DNA of 64,000 nt from Sphaerosporella brunnea (GCA_008704415.1 VXIS01000135.1:53130-117129), one strand, 5' to 3'; counted from the stretch's first letter, positions 1 to 10,495 are shown. Made by a program: numbers and translations. The notes: generated from the sequence alone by a model not told the origin.

Positions 1-1200
1 CTGGATTCTCGTCTCCCCCCACCGCACAAAGAGGCCATGGCAGTACATCTCCATCACCCCTCCGTAATTTCCCCGCGTCTTCACGTGCTAACAACCGCCA
101 GAGGCGCGCAAGAGAACCCTTCGCCGCCGATCCTTCCCGCGCACGATCCCGAATGCTACCTTTGTCCCGGTAACCCACGCGTCACGGGTGATGTAATGCC
201 CAACTACACCAACACGTCCATATTCATCAACGATTTCAGCGCGGTGAGGGAATCTCAACCGTTGTACAAGCCCCCACGACCGCGAAATACCGACACTCTC
301 GAGCTGCTGCAGGCGCAAGGCGTCAAGGGCCGCTGCTACGTGATCACCTTTTCCCCGAAGCACAACGCTACCTTGGCCGACCTATCCCACGAGGCCCTCC
401 TGTCCATCATCGCCACCTGGACCTCCTTGTACACTTCCCACTTGCCTAGTAGTCACGCGTACTTCGCTCCGGCCCCGCCCGATCTCGGAGTTGTCCCCCC
501 ACGGGACCAGTATGACTACCTCCAGATCTTCGAGAACAAAGGTGCCGCGATGGGATGCAGCAACCCGCACCCGCACGGCCAAGCCTGGTGCACCTCCGGC
601 CTGCCAGGGGAAGTATCCACGGAGCTGCAGCATCTGACGGCGTACAAGAAAACGCACGACGGCCGGGGACTGCTTGCGGACTACGTCCACCTCGAGCTGC
701 AAAAGAAGGAGCGCATCGTATTCCACAACTCGACTTGGGTTGCATTGTGTCCTTGGTGGGCGGTGTGGCCTTTCGAAACGATGTTGATTCCGAGACGGGA
801 AATCCCTTCTTTACCAGCGTTGACGAGGGAGGAGCGCGATGGCCTGGCCGAGGCACTCAGCCAGATCACGAAGAGATACGACAATCTGTTCCAGTGCAGC
901 TTTCCGTATTCGATGGGGATCCACCAGGCACCCCTCAGCGGCGAGGCGGAGGAGATTGCGCACTTGCATCTGCACTTTTACCCCCCACTCCTACGGTCGG
1001 CGTCGGTGAGGAAGTTTTTGGTTGGGTAGGTGCCCAGTTCTTGCGTTGATAGCTGTGTGGGGGAATGGGTCTAATTGCGGGGATCTGATTGTATTAGATA
1101 CGAACTTATGGCAGAGCCGCAGAGAGATATCACACCTGAGCAGGCGGCGGAGAGGCTCAGAAATCTGGATGGAACTACGGTGTACCGCGGGGTTTTGTAG
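1..1200 (+). CDS. GAL7: Galactose-1-phosphate uridylyltransferase, 5' partial
   Basis: Transfers UMP from UDP-glucose to galactose-1-phosphate in the cytosolic Leloir pathway. Three exons are visible: before 1-42, 102-1025 and 1098-1200. Exon 1 reads WILVSPHRTKRPWQ, the family's N-terminal signature, so the true start lies upstream of the window and the ATG at 37 is not the start. The introns (43-101 with a GTGCTAAC branch, 1026-1097) restore the family reading: removing the first gives RPWQGAQENP, removing the second joins KFLVG to YELMAEPQRDITPEQAA. Seen motifs are the zinc-ligand CYLCPGN and the active-site NPHPHGQAW holding the uridylylated histidine. About 355 residues remain; the family is about 370-380, so only a few are missing. 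The uninterrupted reading ending at 1029 would lose the C-terminal helix and is an intron read-through. Confident. Confidence 0.95.
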
Positions 1201-2330
1201 TTGCGGCCAGCATCGCGAGTTTGGTTATTATATTATCTTTTTTTTGTGATGTTTTGTCTCAGCGTTTTCCTATCGGTAGGTAGGTAGGCAGGCAGGCAGG
1301 TGGTCAAGGCAGATCGGATCATAGATTCTTTTTTTGGAATACTACTACTGGGTATTACTTATACAGAGAGAGGCGTGGGCGTGTGGAGGGATCTGACTAT
1401 TGGGTGTATTGGATATATGGAAATCATGTCTTTTCAGTTTTTTTTTTGGTTGCTTCTTCTTTTTTACTGATGGTTTTACCTTTTTCTTTATACCTTACTG
1501 TCCTTTTTTTTCTGTGTACTGTTTTTTAGCCCAGTTTATTGCTGCTGTTGCCGCGTTGCTGAGTGAGGGTGATAGACGGGGACAGATCAGATTCTATTTT
1601 ATTATCAACGTATCGGCACTACTAGATGCTGCTTGCTTGCTTGCTTTCCTTACGCATCCACTGCGCAAAAAGAAGTAGGAGTAGTAGATATGAGGCTCAC
1701 GCCGGGAGGAAAATCAATATGTCACCACGGAGGGTGGAGAATAGTTCTGGAGTCATATCTGCTGATTTTTTTTTTTTTTGTTTTTGTTTTTTGACAGCCC
1801 CCATCGTGGCTCGGATGATTGATACTACTGCACTGCAATGGCTGGCGCTGGCGGCTTCCTTTGCTTTATGCTCTTGCAACTATGGCTCTCTCACTCCCTG
1901 AGCTTGTAAGTGTAGCTTGCACAATATATATATAAGTCGGGTGCTCCCCGAACAAACAGCAACTGGCAACGCCACTACGATTGCTGCTAGAACTTTGTGA
2001 AGCTGGGGGTGGCATCGTAGGCCTCCCTAGAGCCTTTTTGAGTGTTTTGAAGAAAAAATACCGACTTCTTCGTGGACGACAAAGGTCTTGGCATTGTTTG
2101 GTTGTATGGAGGAAAGAAGTCGGGTGCTCTTTGCATGTGTGTAACGGCACCCGAATTACCCTTGTACGCTAGTACACATAGATCAACAGAGAAATCTGTT
2201 CCCTCGTGGACGCGTTGTTGTTGTTGGGAAAGCGCGCGGCGCGGCGACGGCGATGGGTGCGAAGCCGCCCGCATCCCTTGCTTGGTGGACACCCTTTTTT
2301 TTTGGAGGCGCGGGTATTTTTAATTTTGTA
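1201..2330. other. Intergenic spacer, no gene seen
   Basis: I see no coding region. The stretch contains GGTA/GGCA tetranucleotide repeats near 1280-1300, several T tracts (1437-1448, 1767-1780), and a short alternating TA run near 1924-1934. Small open frames here have low-complexity translations and no family resemblance. Confidence 0.6.
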
Positions 2331-2343
2331 ACCCTAACCCTAA
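2331..2343. repeat. Short telomere-like (CCCTAA)2 motif
   Basis: The sequence reads AACCCTAACCCTAA, two units of the fungal telomere repeat, flanked by T-rich DNA. Two units are easily met by chance, so this is only a weak interstitial telomeric sequence; it lies immediately before the transposon-rich block. Confidence 0.3.
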
Positions 2344-2529
2344 TTTTCAGATCTTGGGTATGCTCGTGAACAGCCCCCCCCCCCCCACCGCTGCCACCCA
2401 GTTTCTTGCTATGGTGCTGACACGAGATCTCGTCAATTCGCCAGTTCAACCGTCGCGTACTATAACCTCGTTCCGCCTGACCCTGGGCCTACATGTTCGC
2501 GAGGCGTTGTTATTGTACGGTAATTCTAA

Positions 2530-2606
2530 AGGGCCAAAAAGGCACTTGGGCTAACGCCCTCGTGTACGCTGTATGATTTAAAACAAAACAAAAAACAAAA
2601 CCATTT
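2530..2606 (+). mobile_element. LINE 3' end fragment with A-rich tail
   Basis: The stretch from GGCACTTGGGCTAACG to the (AAAAC)n-like tail matches 10433-10490 almost base for base over about 50 bp, differing by C/T transitions. At 10.4 kb the same end follows a recognisable non-LTR reverse transcriptase/RNase H frame, so this is a dead-on-arrival, 5'-truncated copy of that LINE. The tail is AAAACAAAACAAAAAACAAAACC. No protein-coding part remains here. Confidence 0.75.
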
Positions 2607-2753
2607 GCTTGAAGCCGGCAACCCACCCCCAACCAGGAGTGGTTTCGACAAAAGGAGACAGTTGATCGATAGACCGAGCGATACTTAGCTGAATCTTTTT
2701 CAGGGGCGCGGTAAATTCGTCCAAAGTACCCAAGCCCCCCGAGTTTAGGTGTG

Positions 2754-3480
2754 ATGAATCTGTTCATTGCTGCTGTTATCCTTGGGGCGCTAGTGTATCT
2801 CAGTCGGTCAAACCGTTACAAGCGGGTATGTCCTCATCTTCGCCTCTCCCTCTCATTAACGTATGTTCCTTAGCTCTACACCCCAATCATCGTCAAACAT
2901 GGTTGCCAACCTATGCTGCATACCCCTGACTTTCTGGGTCTCCGGCGGCTTGGGATTGACCAGGAACTGTTGAGGGCCAGGAAGCTTCCCCTCTTCACCG
3001 GAACGCTCTACCGGCATCATGGGTGTTACACGCTTCCTATCCCAATTCCCGGAATGAAGGGGCTTGTCACCGCCGAGCCAGAAAACATGGAGGCGCTGTT
3101 GTCAACCGAGTCCAGCAAGAGTGAATATCTCCCAAGCAGGCCGCTCTCTAAATGACTCACTGATCACAAAAATTACGGTGTGAAAACCTGGAGGAGGCTC
3201 TCCCCTCATCCACTGGCGGGTTGCGCGAACAGGTTGCTCGTGTCTTAAAGGTTCAAACTCAGAGCAGGGTGGAAGTTCCGGAACCTCGTAGACTCCGTCT
3301 TATTGGGATCACCTTTCCAATTTCAGAGTTCCAGAGGGTTTTCTTAAGATTCAAGATTGCGGCGACGAAGTGCGGCAAGAGTATTTTAAGGCCAAATAGA
3401 GCGGCGACAGATAGACACCCAGTGTTGTCAGCCACGCAGCCGGTTCAGCCCGGCTGCAAAAGCGAGTGATTTGCGGTGAA
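2754..3480 (+). pseudogene. Cytochrome P450 N-terminal fragment (CYP52-like), broken
   Basis: Exon 1 (2754-2825) encodes a short hydrophobic anchor (LFIAAVILGALVYL) typical of microsomal P450s; a 48-bp intron (2826-2873) follows; exon 2 continues with KHGCQP, a proline-containing hinge and TAEPENMEALLST, matching the N-terminal region of alkane-hydroxylase-type (CYP52) enzymes. The frame stops at 3155, about 110 residues in, where the family would reach about 500. A degraded continuation (REQVARVLKVQ at 3221-3255) suggests the next segment in another frame. No heme-binding Cys, K-helix or I-helix is present. The missing half may correspond to the C-terminal fragment at 15.9-16.5 kb, but that lies on the other strand. 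Family call good; subfamily inferred. Confidence 0.7.
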
Positions 3481-3817
3481 GGACGCCGACGCACTGGCAC
3501 TTGGACCCCGCGACGGTAATCCTCAACGCTCCGCCCGACTTCACTCTCAGCGCACCTCTAGGATCTAACGTCCTGCCAAGATATTCCCTGTTGTCAAAGA
3601 TGGCCCTGGAGATCCTCTCTGTTGAGGCGATGTCGGCGGAGCACTTGGTAGTTCTGAGCAGATGGTTTCGGGCCGGCGTCATCGTCTGGTTACCATAGTT
3701 TGTAATTTTTCATAATTTACTATGTTCTGGCTTCGTGGTGCGCTGCTGCAATCTGCGAAATGAACAGTGTTCTGTGAGTGACACAATTTATCTGTGCTGT
3801 CCATTTGGGCTATTCAG
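3481..3817. other. Spacer between P450 remnant and TIR element
   Basis: An open frame at 3501-3698 has no recognisable domain. It may be a further decayed part of the P450 but I cannot align it. No other feature seen. Confidence 0.4.
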
Positions 3818-5276
3818 TAGCGGTAGTCAATAACCTCCGTCCGCACGTCCGGATGCCCGTTCGTTGCTGAACGGTTGCCACTACGTTCTACAGAAGCTTA
3901 TTGACAACCGTACGATGCCGTCACCGTCGGGTCATCTGGAATTGAGTATGTAGAAGGGCCGCGGTATAGTAGAGTGACGTCGTGACGCCCATCCAAACCA
4001 TCGACGCCCGTCTGTCCATCAAAACCATCGACGCGCGAAGCCCGCAATGCCGCGAAACACGTCGCCAAGTAAAGAATCGTCCAAAAAGCAGTGGGAAAAA
4101 TCCTATCGCTGGTCAGACGCCGATACCGAAGTTTTTTTAGAGTGGTGGCGCGAAAACAGCGAATATGTTAAGACCCACGCCATGTCGGACTGGCGGGAGA
4201 AAGCGAAAAGGGAGTTATTCAACAACGCTGAACACGCGGACCTCACCGTCCAAAAAATCACCAACAAACACGATGGGTTGGTGAAGGAGTATAAGGCTGT
4301 GAGGAGAGAGTACTGTGATATGACCGGGGCAGGCAAAGAGGAGGGGGATGCCACCCTCGATGGTACGTGCTCTCTCAAGAACAAAAATAAGTGCTAACAG
4401 TATTAAAGAGACCTTGACAAAGCAGTTCAAGTGGTTCCACGAGCTGGGGGAAATAATGGGGGACAGACCCAACGTGGGTCGCCCACTATGTCCCGTTGAT
4501 TCTCTGAGTGACCCGGGTACGAGCCACCAGGACAAAGGAAAGCAAAAGGAGCGGCAGCCTTAGGCTGAGATAGATGATGACGTCGACTTTGAATTGAACG
4601 AGGAAGAAAGGGAGGAGCTTAGGATAGAGGAAGAGAGGTTAAAATGCCGGGGCACCGAGGATGAGGAACCAACTAAGCGTGGGAGGGAAAAAAATTTGAA
4701 AAAACTTTCGCAAAAAGCTAAGGCACGGGGGACAACCAAGAAGGAGAATACTGCGGTGGAAGCCGCAAATGAGAAAATGGATGCGCTGGTAAAATCCAAT
4801 GAGCGCATTCAAACGGAAAAGCTACATATGGAGGAGAGAATGGAAAGTAAGCGAATCGAAAGCCGTGCCACCCGGGAAAGGGAAGAACGCATCTGAAAAT
4901 GCTGTGTTTTTCATGCATCTTTGCTCTTCTCTCTGCAGCAGATGGCCAAACGATATACGCCGGCATCAGGTGGATTAATAATTTTATCAATTTTTTTCAT
5001 ATAATTCAAAGTACTTCCTTGTACTGTTCAGTATGTTTCAACTACCATAGCACTATGCGCTGTACCTTTACCAATATTCAATGTTACTCGATCCCTTTCA
5101 CGACTACCCCCGCTGCTGCCGAGCTCAAAGAGAGCTATCGTAATCTGTACCAGATTTGCGTTGTTACGGTGCACAATCGTGGCCAATCAGAAGTTTATCC
5201 GCGCTCCCGTTCGTTTTGACTTTCTGGCAACCGGACGTCACAACGGGAGCTGAACAGAGGTTATTGACTACCGCTA
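3818..5276 (+). mobile_element. DNA transposon-like element with 20-bp terminal inverted repeats
   Basis: TAGCGGTAGTCAATAACCTC at 3818-3837 is repeated as an exact inverted copy at 5257-5276. The 1.46-kb interval carries a single spliced Myb/SANT-like coiled-coil gene but no transposase, so it is either non-autonomous or mobilised by a partner. The terminal region is also present, diverged and rearranged, at 14898-15465, which shows a repeat family. I cannot see a clear target-site duplication: the flanks read GCTATTCAG and GTGGTTGCC. The superfamily is therefore not assigned. Confidence 0.75.
4047..4896 (+). pseudogene. Myb/SANT-like domain plus coiled-coil protein of the TIR element
   Basis: Exon 1 starts at ATG 4047 with a basic leader, then a Trp-rich helical segment (YRWSDADTEVFLEWW ... 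KITNKHDGLVKEYKAVRREY, about residues 15-100) resembling the trihelix/Myb-SANT DNA-binding fold. An intron from 4361 (GTACGT, branch GCTAAC) to an AG near 4407 joins exon 2, which contains KWFHELGEIMGDRPNVGRP. A TAG at 4561-4563 interrupts the frame; the same frame then runs on as a highly charged predicted coiled coil to 4896. CAG to TAG is the change expected from RIP-type C-to-T mutation, so the ancestral protein was probably about 270 aa. Such proteins commonly accompany fungal DNA transposons; here the element ends bracket it exactly. DNA-binding role inferred. Confidence 0.6.
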
Positions 5277-5832
5277 GTGGTTGCCAGCAGATGGCTTACT
5301 ATTCTCCTTTCGGTTAGTGCGCTATTCTTAGACTTTCTTCTTTGTTAAGGGGTAGCCATTGCAAGGATGATCGATTGACTGAGAAATACGGCTCACAACC
5401 GCTTTTCTTCACATAATTACGACACGATAAGCTGGTTTGTTGTATGAGAGGCAGTCTAAAAGTCATCTCTACAGGCTATTCACCACTCATTTCCAGTCAG
5501 ATATATGGGACATAACGCATCACTCATGTATTACGAAGCGAACTTCAGTTTTTTGCAAAGGCCAAGAAATGCCAAGACGCTACTGAGTAGATGCACTCTA
5601 CAAGCATGTATGACTCACTCCTCTTTCTTCACCTTCCGCTACTCCTACAGTCGCAAACACCACACCCTTCTCTTTTCTCCCGCCCATTCAATCTGTCTCG
5701 CATCAAGGCTTTCGCTCCCGTGGCTCTCCTGGCACTCCGCAGTGGATATTGCACCTTTCGCTGTGATAATACTTCTCTGTGGATGCTGGGTGTCGTGGTG
5801 ACGAAATGCGGTGATTGTGTTACGATCGCAGT
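5277..5832. other. Spacer, no gene seen
   Basis: Frames at 5505-5801 and 5591-5917 overlap each other in different phases, lack family resemblance and have no clear start context. I see no RNA gene or repeat apart from the tandem duplication that follows. Confidence 0.45.
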
Positions 5833-5914
5833 TTTGGACTCCGACGCGTCTGGTTTGTTCGATGGGGTGATGGTTTGGACTCCGACGCGTCTGGTTTGTT
5901 CGATGGTGATGTGC
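5833..5914. repeat. 41-bp direct tandem duplication
   Basis: A unit beginning TTTGGACTCCGACGCGTCTG occurs at 5833 and again at 5874 with a period of 41 bp; the second copy diverges near its end at GATGGTGATG. Because 41 is not a multiple of three, the duplication would shift any reading frame crossing it. Confidence 0.85.
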
Positions 5915-6008
5915 TGACTGGATGTGATGCCAGAACGCATCGTCATCCTTTCCGAAACAGCTACGACACGTTGCTGCCGCCGCTTCTGCCGCCGCTTCTG
6001 CCTCCGAG

Positions 6009-6462
6009 ATGGTGCCCACAACCATCGCCACCACCGTCGTCACTTCTGCGCAAAAGGAACGGAACACAGTACGACGCACGGTGCATGTGCACAAGGAGCT
6101 TCCCAAGCCGGGTCATTGTTTCCACTGGGCAAATGGATGCGACCTCGAAGCTGGACGCGGCCACCCGAGCTGCACCCACGAGAATCGCCACGATAAAGAG
6201 GCGTACCGGCTGTGGCAAGAGCTGATGATGCATTTCCTAAAGGAGGACACAAAGTGGAAGACGCCCGTATCCGCAGACTACCCGCCTCCCCCAAATCCGC
6301 TGGAAGTCCTGAAGAAGAATTGTTCCCATCTGCGTTCGGTGCCGAAAGTGATGGCCGTTGGCAACCCTCAGAGTCTTGTCAATGGCCCATTTTACTTTTC
6401 CGTGACCGGAGTGAGAAGGAAATGTATATTGACGACCTAAAGGCTTTCTGCGAGAATCCTTA
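6009..6462 (+). CDS. Unrecognised open frame, possibly spliced or frameshifted
   Basis: From ATG 6009 a 143-codon frame contains HCFHWANGCDLEAG and a Cys/His-containing middle part; it ends at 6440. An overlapping frame to 6462 ends MYIDDLKAFCENP, which looks more protein-like than the first frame's end, so a frameshift or small intron around 6250-6400 is possible. No family recognised. It lies inside the transposon-rich block and could be a piece of a mobile element. Confidence 0.25.
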
Positions 6463-6667
6463 GCTTTTGATCTTTTTCTATTTCGACTGCCTACCAAACC
6501 ATATGGCTTCCCAGCTTCGCGCCTGACGTTCTGCAGAGCCTTCTTCATGTTGTCTGTAGGACACCATGCCTCAACGGATACAAAATGTTTTGCAGGCGGA
6601 GGGTGGTCATACTAGGTGTAGGCTGTCACACGGGGACGGGGTGAAATTGTGAGACCCTGAATTGGTG

Positions 6668-6720
6668 GCAAAACCCCGCGAGGTATATCACAGTGAGCCC
6701 AAAACCCCGCGGGGTATAAA
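6668..6720 (+). promoter_or_regulatory. Duplicated AAAACCCCGCG motif with TATA box
   Basis: AAAACCCCGCGAGGTATA (near 6670) and AAAACCCCGCGGGGTATA (near 6700) are direct repeats about 30 bp apart, and the second runs into GTATAAAAC. This looks like a core promoter about 35 bp upstream of ATG 6752, which leads into the decayed piggyBac-like gene. Function inferred from position only. Confidence 0.4.
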
Positions 6721-6751
6721 ACAAATCCACGAGGCAACTTAAAGTTCAGCG

Positions 6752-7745
6752 ATGTCGTCACCTCATCGACGTGCGCAGCCACCAGACGCTTTCCACTCAC
6801 AACTCAACAGCACAACAACCATCACCAAATGCCTCCGGTGCGGACCCAACCCCATCGTCAGACGCGTCAGTCGGATCGCCAGCATGCTGTTTCCACCCCG
6901 GGGGAGCCAGCCTCTGCATCAGCTGGTGGTAGCCAAAGACCGAGTAGTTGTGGGAGAGGCGCTCTGAGGGGAAGAGGACGATCGCGAGGAGGTCGTGCGG
7001 GCAGAGGCCGTGCCAGCCAGAGGCGTGGGAGCAAGAAGGGGCCAGGGTCAGCCGCTTCCGAGTGATCCACCCACACAGAGTCCCCGGCTGCTCTTGCCTT
7101 ACGGCTTATGACTCCTAGAGCTCCGCCTCACGCTGCCCATAACCTTCTTCCATCATCAATACGTGGTTTAGATGCCGTGGAGCCTATTCACATTTTTCAC
7201 CTTTTTTTTGACGAATTCTCTCCTCCACACAATCTCCGCCAATACGAATGCATACGCTCAGAAGAAGATAAAGGAGCAAGGCCACAGTGGGGCCCGGGTG
7301 TGGATAGAGGTGACGCCAGAGGAGATAGGGGCATCGATAGGGATTGTCCTTTACGTGGGGGTACACGGTTCGCCATCGATTCCGGACTATTGGAAACACG
7401 ACTTCCTCAATCCAACACACCCCATCACCGACTTTATGACGCAAACACGCTTTGAGCAAATCAAGCGCTTCTTCCACATCTTTGACCCTGATGGGGAGAC
7501 TATCACTGCCACAGGGCATCGGCTATGGCATGCGAAAGTGGACCCTCTCCTTGACAAGCTGCGGAAAAGTGCGCAGGCTTACCGTCTTGCTTCTACCAAC
7601 GTCTCCATTGATGAAGCTATGATTCGCTGCACGGGCCGGTCGGTGGATACGTAAGAAAGGCCTTCCAGGCCTATCGAGCATGGGTTCAAGTTTCATTGTC
7701 TGGCAGATCATGGTTATGTGTACGACTTCCTCCCCACCTCTAACT
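6752..7745 (+). pseudogene. piggyBac-like transposase (DDE_Tnp_1_7), broken
   Basis: Recognised from IHIFHLFFDEF (about 7183), then in the next frame VWIEVTPEEIGASIGIVLYVGVH, PDYWKHDFL, RFEQIKRFFHIFDPD and the first catalytic aspartate in NVSIDEAMIRCTGRS (7597-7640), and in a third frame EHGFKFHCLADHGYVYDFLP (about 7675-7735). At least two frameshifts (near 7220-7245 and near 7650) and loss of everything after the second conserved block make it non-functional; the family is about 550-600 aa. An Arg/Gly-rich stretch at 6940-7030 could be the usual basic N-terminal region. It ends abruptly at about 7745 against Ty3/gypsy sequence, which implies insertion or recombination there. Confidence 0.75.
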
Positions 7746-7749
7746 AGGC

Positions 7750-8810
7750 ACCATGAGACGTTGTCCGCCTTCGTCACCAAACTCGGCCACTATCCTCTTA
7801 TCCTTGGCATCCCCTGGTTGAGGCACCATGGGGTGTCGGTCCGCTTTGCCTTAAACGATGTGTCCTTTGACTCCCCTCGCTGCGCTGCCCACAGGACCAC
7901 ACCAAAGCCGACAAACGTTAAAGGAGTGACCCCCCCCTACTCGGCTTCGAGACATTGCAATAGTGTCGGCCACCTCCTTCCAACGCCTCGTCAAAAACAA
8001 GAAGCAGCGATACGGCCAGCTTCAGCTTTTCTCCCTGTCGCTGTACAAAATCAACAAGGCGTTGGAGCGCAAGGTGATTGACGAGGGGGACCTAAAGTCA
8101 CTGGTCCCTCAGCAATATTATGAGTTCCTACCCCTCTTCTCGGAAGCGGCAGCCAAGCATCTACCTCTCCACCGGCCCTACGACCACAAAATACCATTTA
8201 AGGAAGGATTCAAACCCCCCTTTTGTCCACTTTACTCGTTGTCTCTCCCGGAGCTGGAAGCCCTTAAGGCATGGTTGGAAGAGAACCTGACGAAAGGGTT
8301 CATCCGAGCTTCTTCTTCGTCCGCCGGTGCTCCAATCCTTTTCGTCAAAAATGGAGACGGGTCCTTACGCTTGGTTGTTGACTATCGAGGACTCAACAAA
8401 GGAACAATCAAGAATAGGTATCCACTTCCACTGGTACGGGAGACGCTGATGAGGCTTTCCAAGGCTCGCTGGTTTAGCAAGTTGGATGTCCGTGGAGCCT
8501 ACAATCTGATCTGAATGGCAGAAGGAGAAGAGTGGAAGACCGTTTTTCGAACCCGTTACGGACTGTTTGAATCTCTGGTGATGCCATTCGGTCTTACCAA
8601 TGCACCCGCCGACTTCCAACGTTTTATCAACGACACCCTCTCACCGTTTCTAGACCGCTTCGCCTCTGCCTACTTGGACGACATCTTGATCTATTCGGAC
8701 ACCCTGGAGGAGCACCAAGACCACATCCGACAGGTCCTCCGTCGGCTTTCGGAGGCCGAGCTGCACCTCAAGCCGGAGAAATTTCCGAAACTTTTCGTGT
8801 TCTACATGGG
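7750..8810 (+). pseudogene. Ty3/gypsy pol fragment: protease linker and reverse transcriptase
   Basis: Begins with HYPLILGIPWLRHHG, the gypsy protease-to-RT linker, then after a frame change near 7960-8080 runs through [38 protein letters not shown] and [15 protein letters not shown] at 8512-8514 interrupts (an Arg CGA is expected here, so this is a C-to-T nonsense change), after which the same frame continues with [20 protein letters not shown], the catalytic YLDDILIYS and LHLKPEKF. RNase H and integrase are missing; similarity ends at about 8800. Degenerate retrotransposon copy of the fungal Metaviridae type, joined directly to the piggyBac remnant on its left. Confidence 0.88.
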
Positions 8811-9498
8811 AGAAGCTATCATGCGCACATGCTATCCAATCGCACAATGCGCGCTTGAATTGTCGAAGATCGAGTCGGCGTTGCTCATTCTTACCAACAT
8901 GAACGCTGTCTCCGCTCCAGTATGGCCATTCTTCCGGACGCGATGATATTTGAGCGGATGTAGGCTTGCTTTGTCTATTGAGCATCCGCTGATTTTATAT
9001 TCTCGCGCCTCCGGGTCTGGATCTTTACACTCACTGCACCACCATCTTGTCCCTCACGCTGAAACTTGACCCCATGCAAATAGATGTGGGAGGTCAGCGG
9101 CCGCTTTTTTGAGCCTCGTCCCTCAGTAGGAGTCCCGGCCACAGGATTCAGTCCGCGATTCAGGTTTCGCCTTCCCCTTGGGATATCTATCGTCTCCTCG
9201 GGGGTATGAGGAACAGCAGGGGGTTCAACAGAAGGAGACATCAATCGGCCCGGTTGGGAGTTCGCACTGTGACTCATCTTATCCACTATCTTGACTATCC
9301 GGAGTATCTTGACTACTATTTTGACAGCTCGAACTCTTGTCCCCGGTGGCTTCGATGCGGAGGTGATGGGAACACATAGGGGGGTAAAAATACATCGTTT
9401 TTGCAGAATGCTAACAAAGGCCCTTGCGCCCTCGACGACATCACTGTCGATCACTCGCTCTATCAGCCGGGCTGTGGGCCGGCTGCGTGGGCTGCGAC
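8811..9498. other. Degenerate transposon-derived spacer
   Basis: The reading frame continues to 8946 without recognisable RT or RNase H sequence. On the minus strand an open frame around 9278-8975 starts MSHSANSQPG and is Pro/Arg-rich, which could be a gag N-terminus of another LTR element, but the evidence is weak. A set of TATC/GACTATC near-repeats lies at 9280-9320. Confidence 0.35.
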
Positions 9499-10495
9499 TT
9501 GGGTATTAGGCAAAAGATATTTCTGGGCAACGGTCACGAGGTGGCATACAACAAGGAAGCCGTGAGGTGGCTTGGGGTATGGCTCGACAGCAAGCTTAGC
9601 ATGAAGGTGCACCACAAAAGGTGGATCAGCAAGGCTAAGTCACAGCAGGCCCGCTTCAACCGGGTATGCAGGAAAACAGGGCTCCCACCGGGGAGCACAG
9701 CAAACCTCCAACGCGCGGTAGTCCAATCGATAGCAACATACGGCATTGAGCTTGACGGAATCCGAAAGAAGGCACCTCAGGACAAACAACGAGTCCAGGA
9801 GTTCCAGCGCGTTATTAATGCGCAGGCAAGAGCAACCACAGGCAACTTCAAGTCAACCCCAGTAGGAATCCTGATGGCAGAAAGTGGCATGCGACCGGCT
9901 GCAGCCATAAAAAAGGGAAGAGAAGCGAGACTCCGAGCGAAGACCTTGGGAAGGCCTCAGCACCTCAGCAATGACAACAGCAGCCTAGCGAAGGACACAC
10001 CGGCAGAGAGACTCAGGAGGAGCTGCGAAGAATCAGTGGGAGCAACGGAAGTGGAGAGGGTCACCCCGCGACGGAACACAAAGACAAAGTGCATCATCAT
10101 AGCCCAACCAAAGGAAATAGCCCGACGCACAGCACTGGAGTGGGACGAAACCACATCTCTCACTCTTTGGACTGACGGCTCAAGACTGGACGAAGGACGA
10201 GTGGGCTCAGGGGTAGCATGGAAAGAGGGAAACGAACATGTCGGAAAAAGCTACCACCTGGGTATCAGGAAAGAAGTATTCGATGCAGAGCTGTTTGCCG
10301 TGATGGAAGCAGTCAAGAGGGCGAGTAAGATGTATAGGGAGCCCCAACAAGACGGGTAAGACAGTGGGGACAGGATACCAGGTTTCTTATGTCCGTCATA
10401 GGCCTTTGGCCTCACTCCGAATCGCAAGATAGGAGGCACTTGGGCTAACGTCCTCGTGTACGCTGTATGATTCAAAACAAAAAAAACAACAAAGG
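9499..10495 (+). mobile_element. Non-LTR retrotransposon (Tad/I-like LINE) RT C-terminus and RNase H
   Basis: The open frame ending at 10359 starts its similarity near 9499 with a LINE RT thumb/linker (VRWLGVWLDSKL, then SIATYGIELDGI) and leads into an RNase H domain: LTLWTDGSRL carries the first catalytic Asp and FDAELFAVMEAV the catalytic Glu. The domain is cut before its next catalytic Asp; the frame stops and about 75 bp later the element's 3' end occurs (10433 onward, GGCACTTGGGCTAACG plus A-rich tail). The usual CCHC-type tail after RNase H has been deleted. The 3' end is shared with 2530-2606. Truncated at the 5' side, inactive. Confidence 0.85.

Noticed and set aside
37..1029. Taking the continuous 330-codon frame as the full uridylyltransferase
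   Set aside because: It reads intron sequence at both ends; splicing restores the conserved N- and C-terminal motifs.
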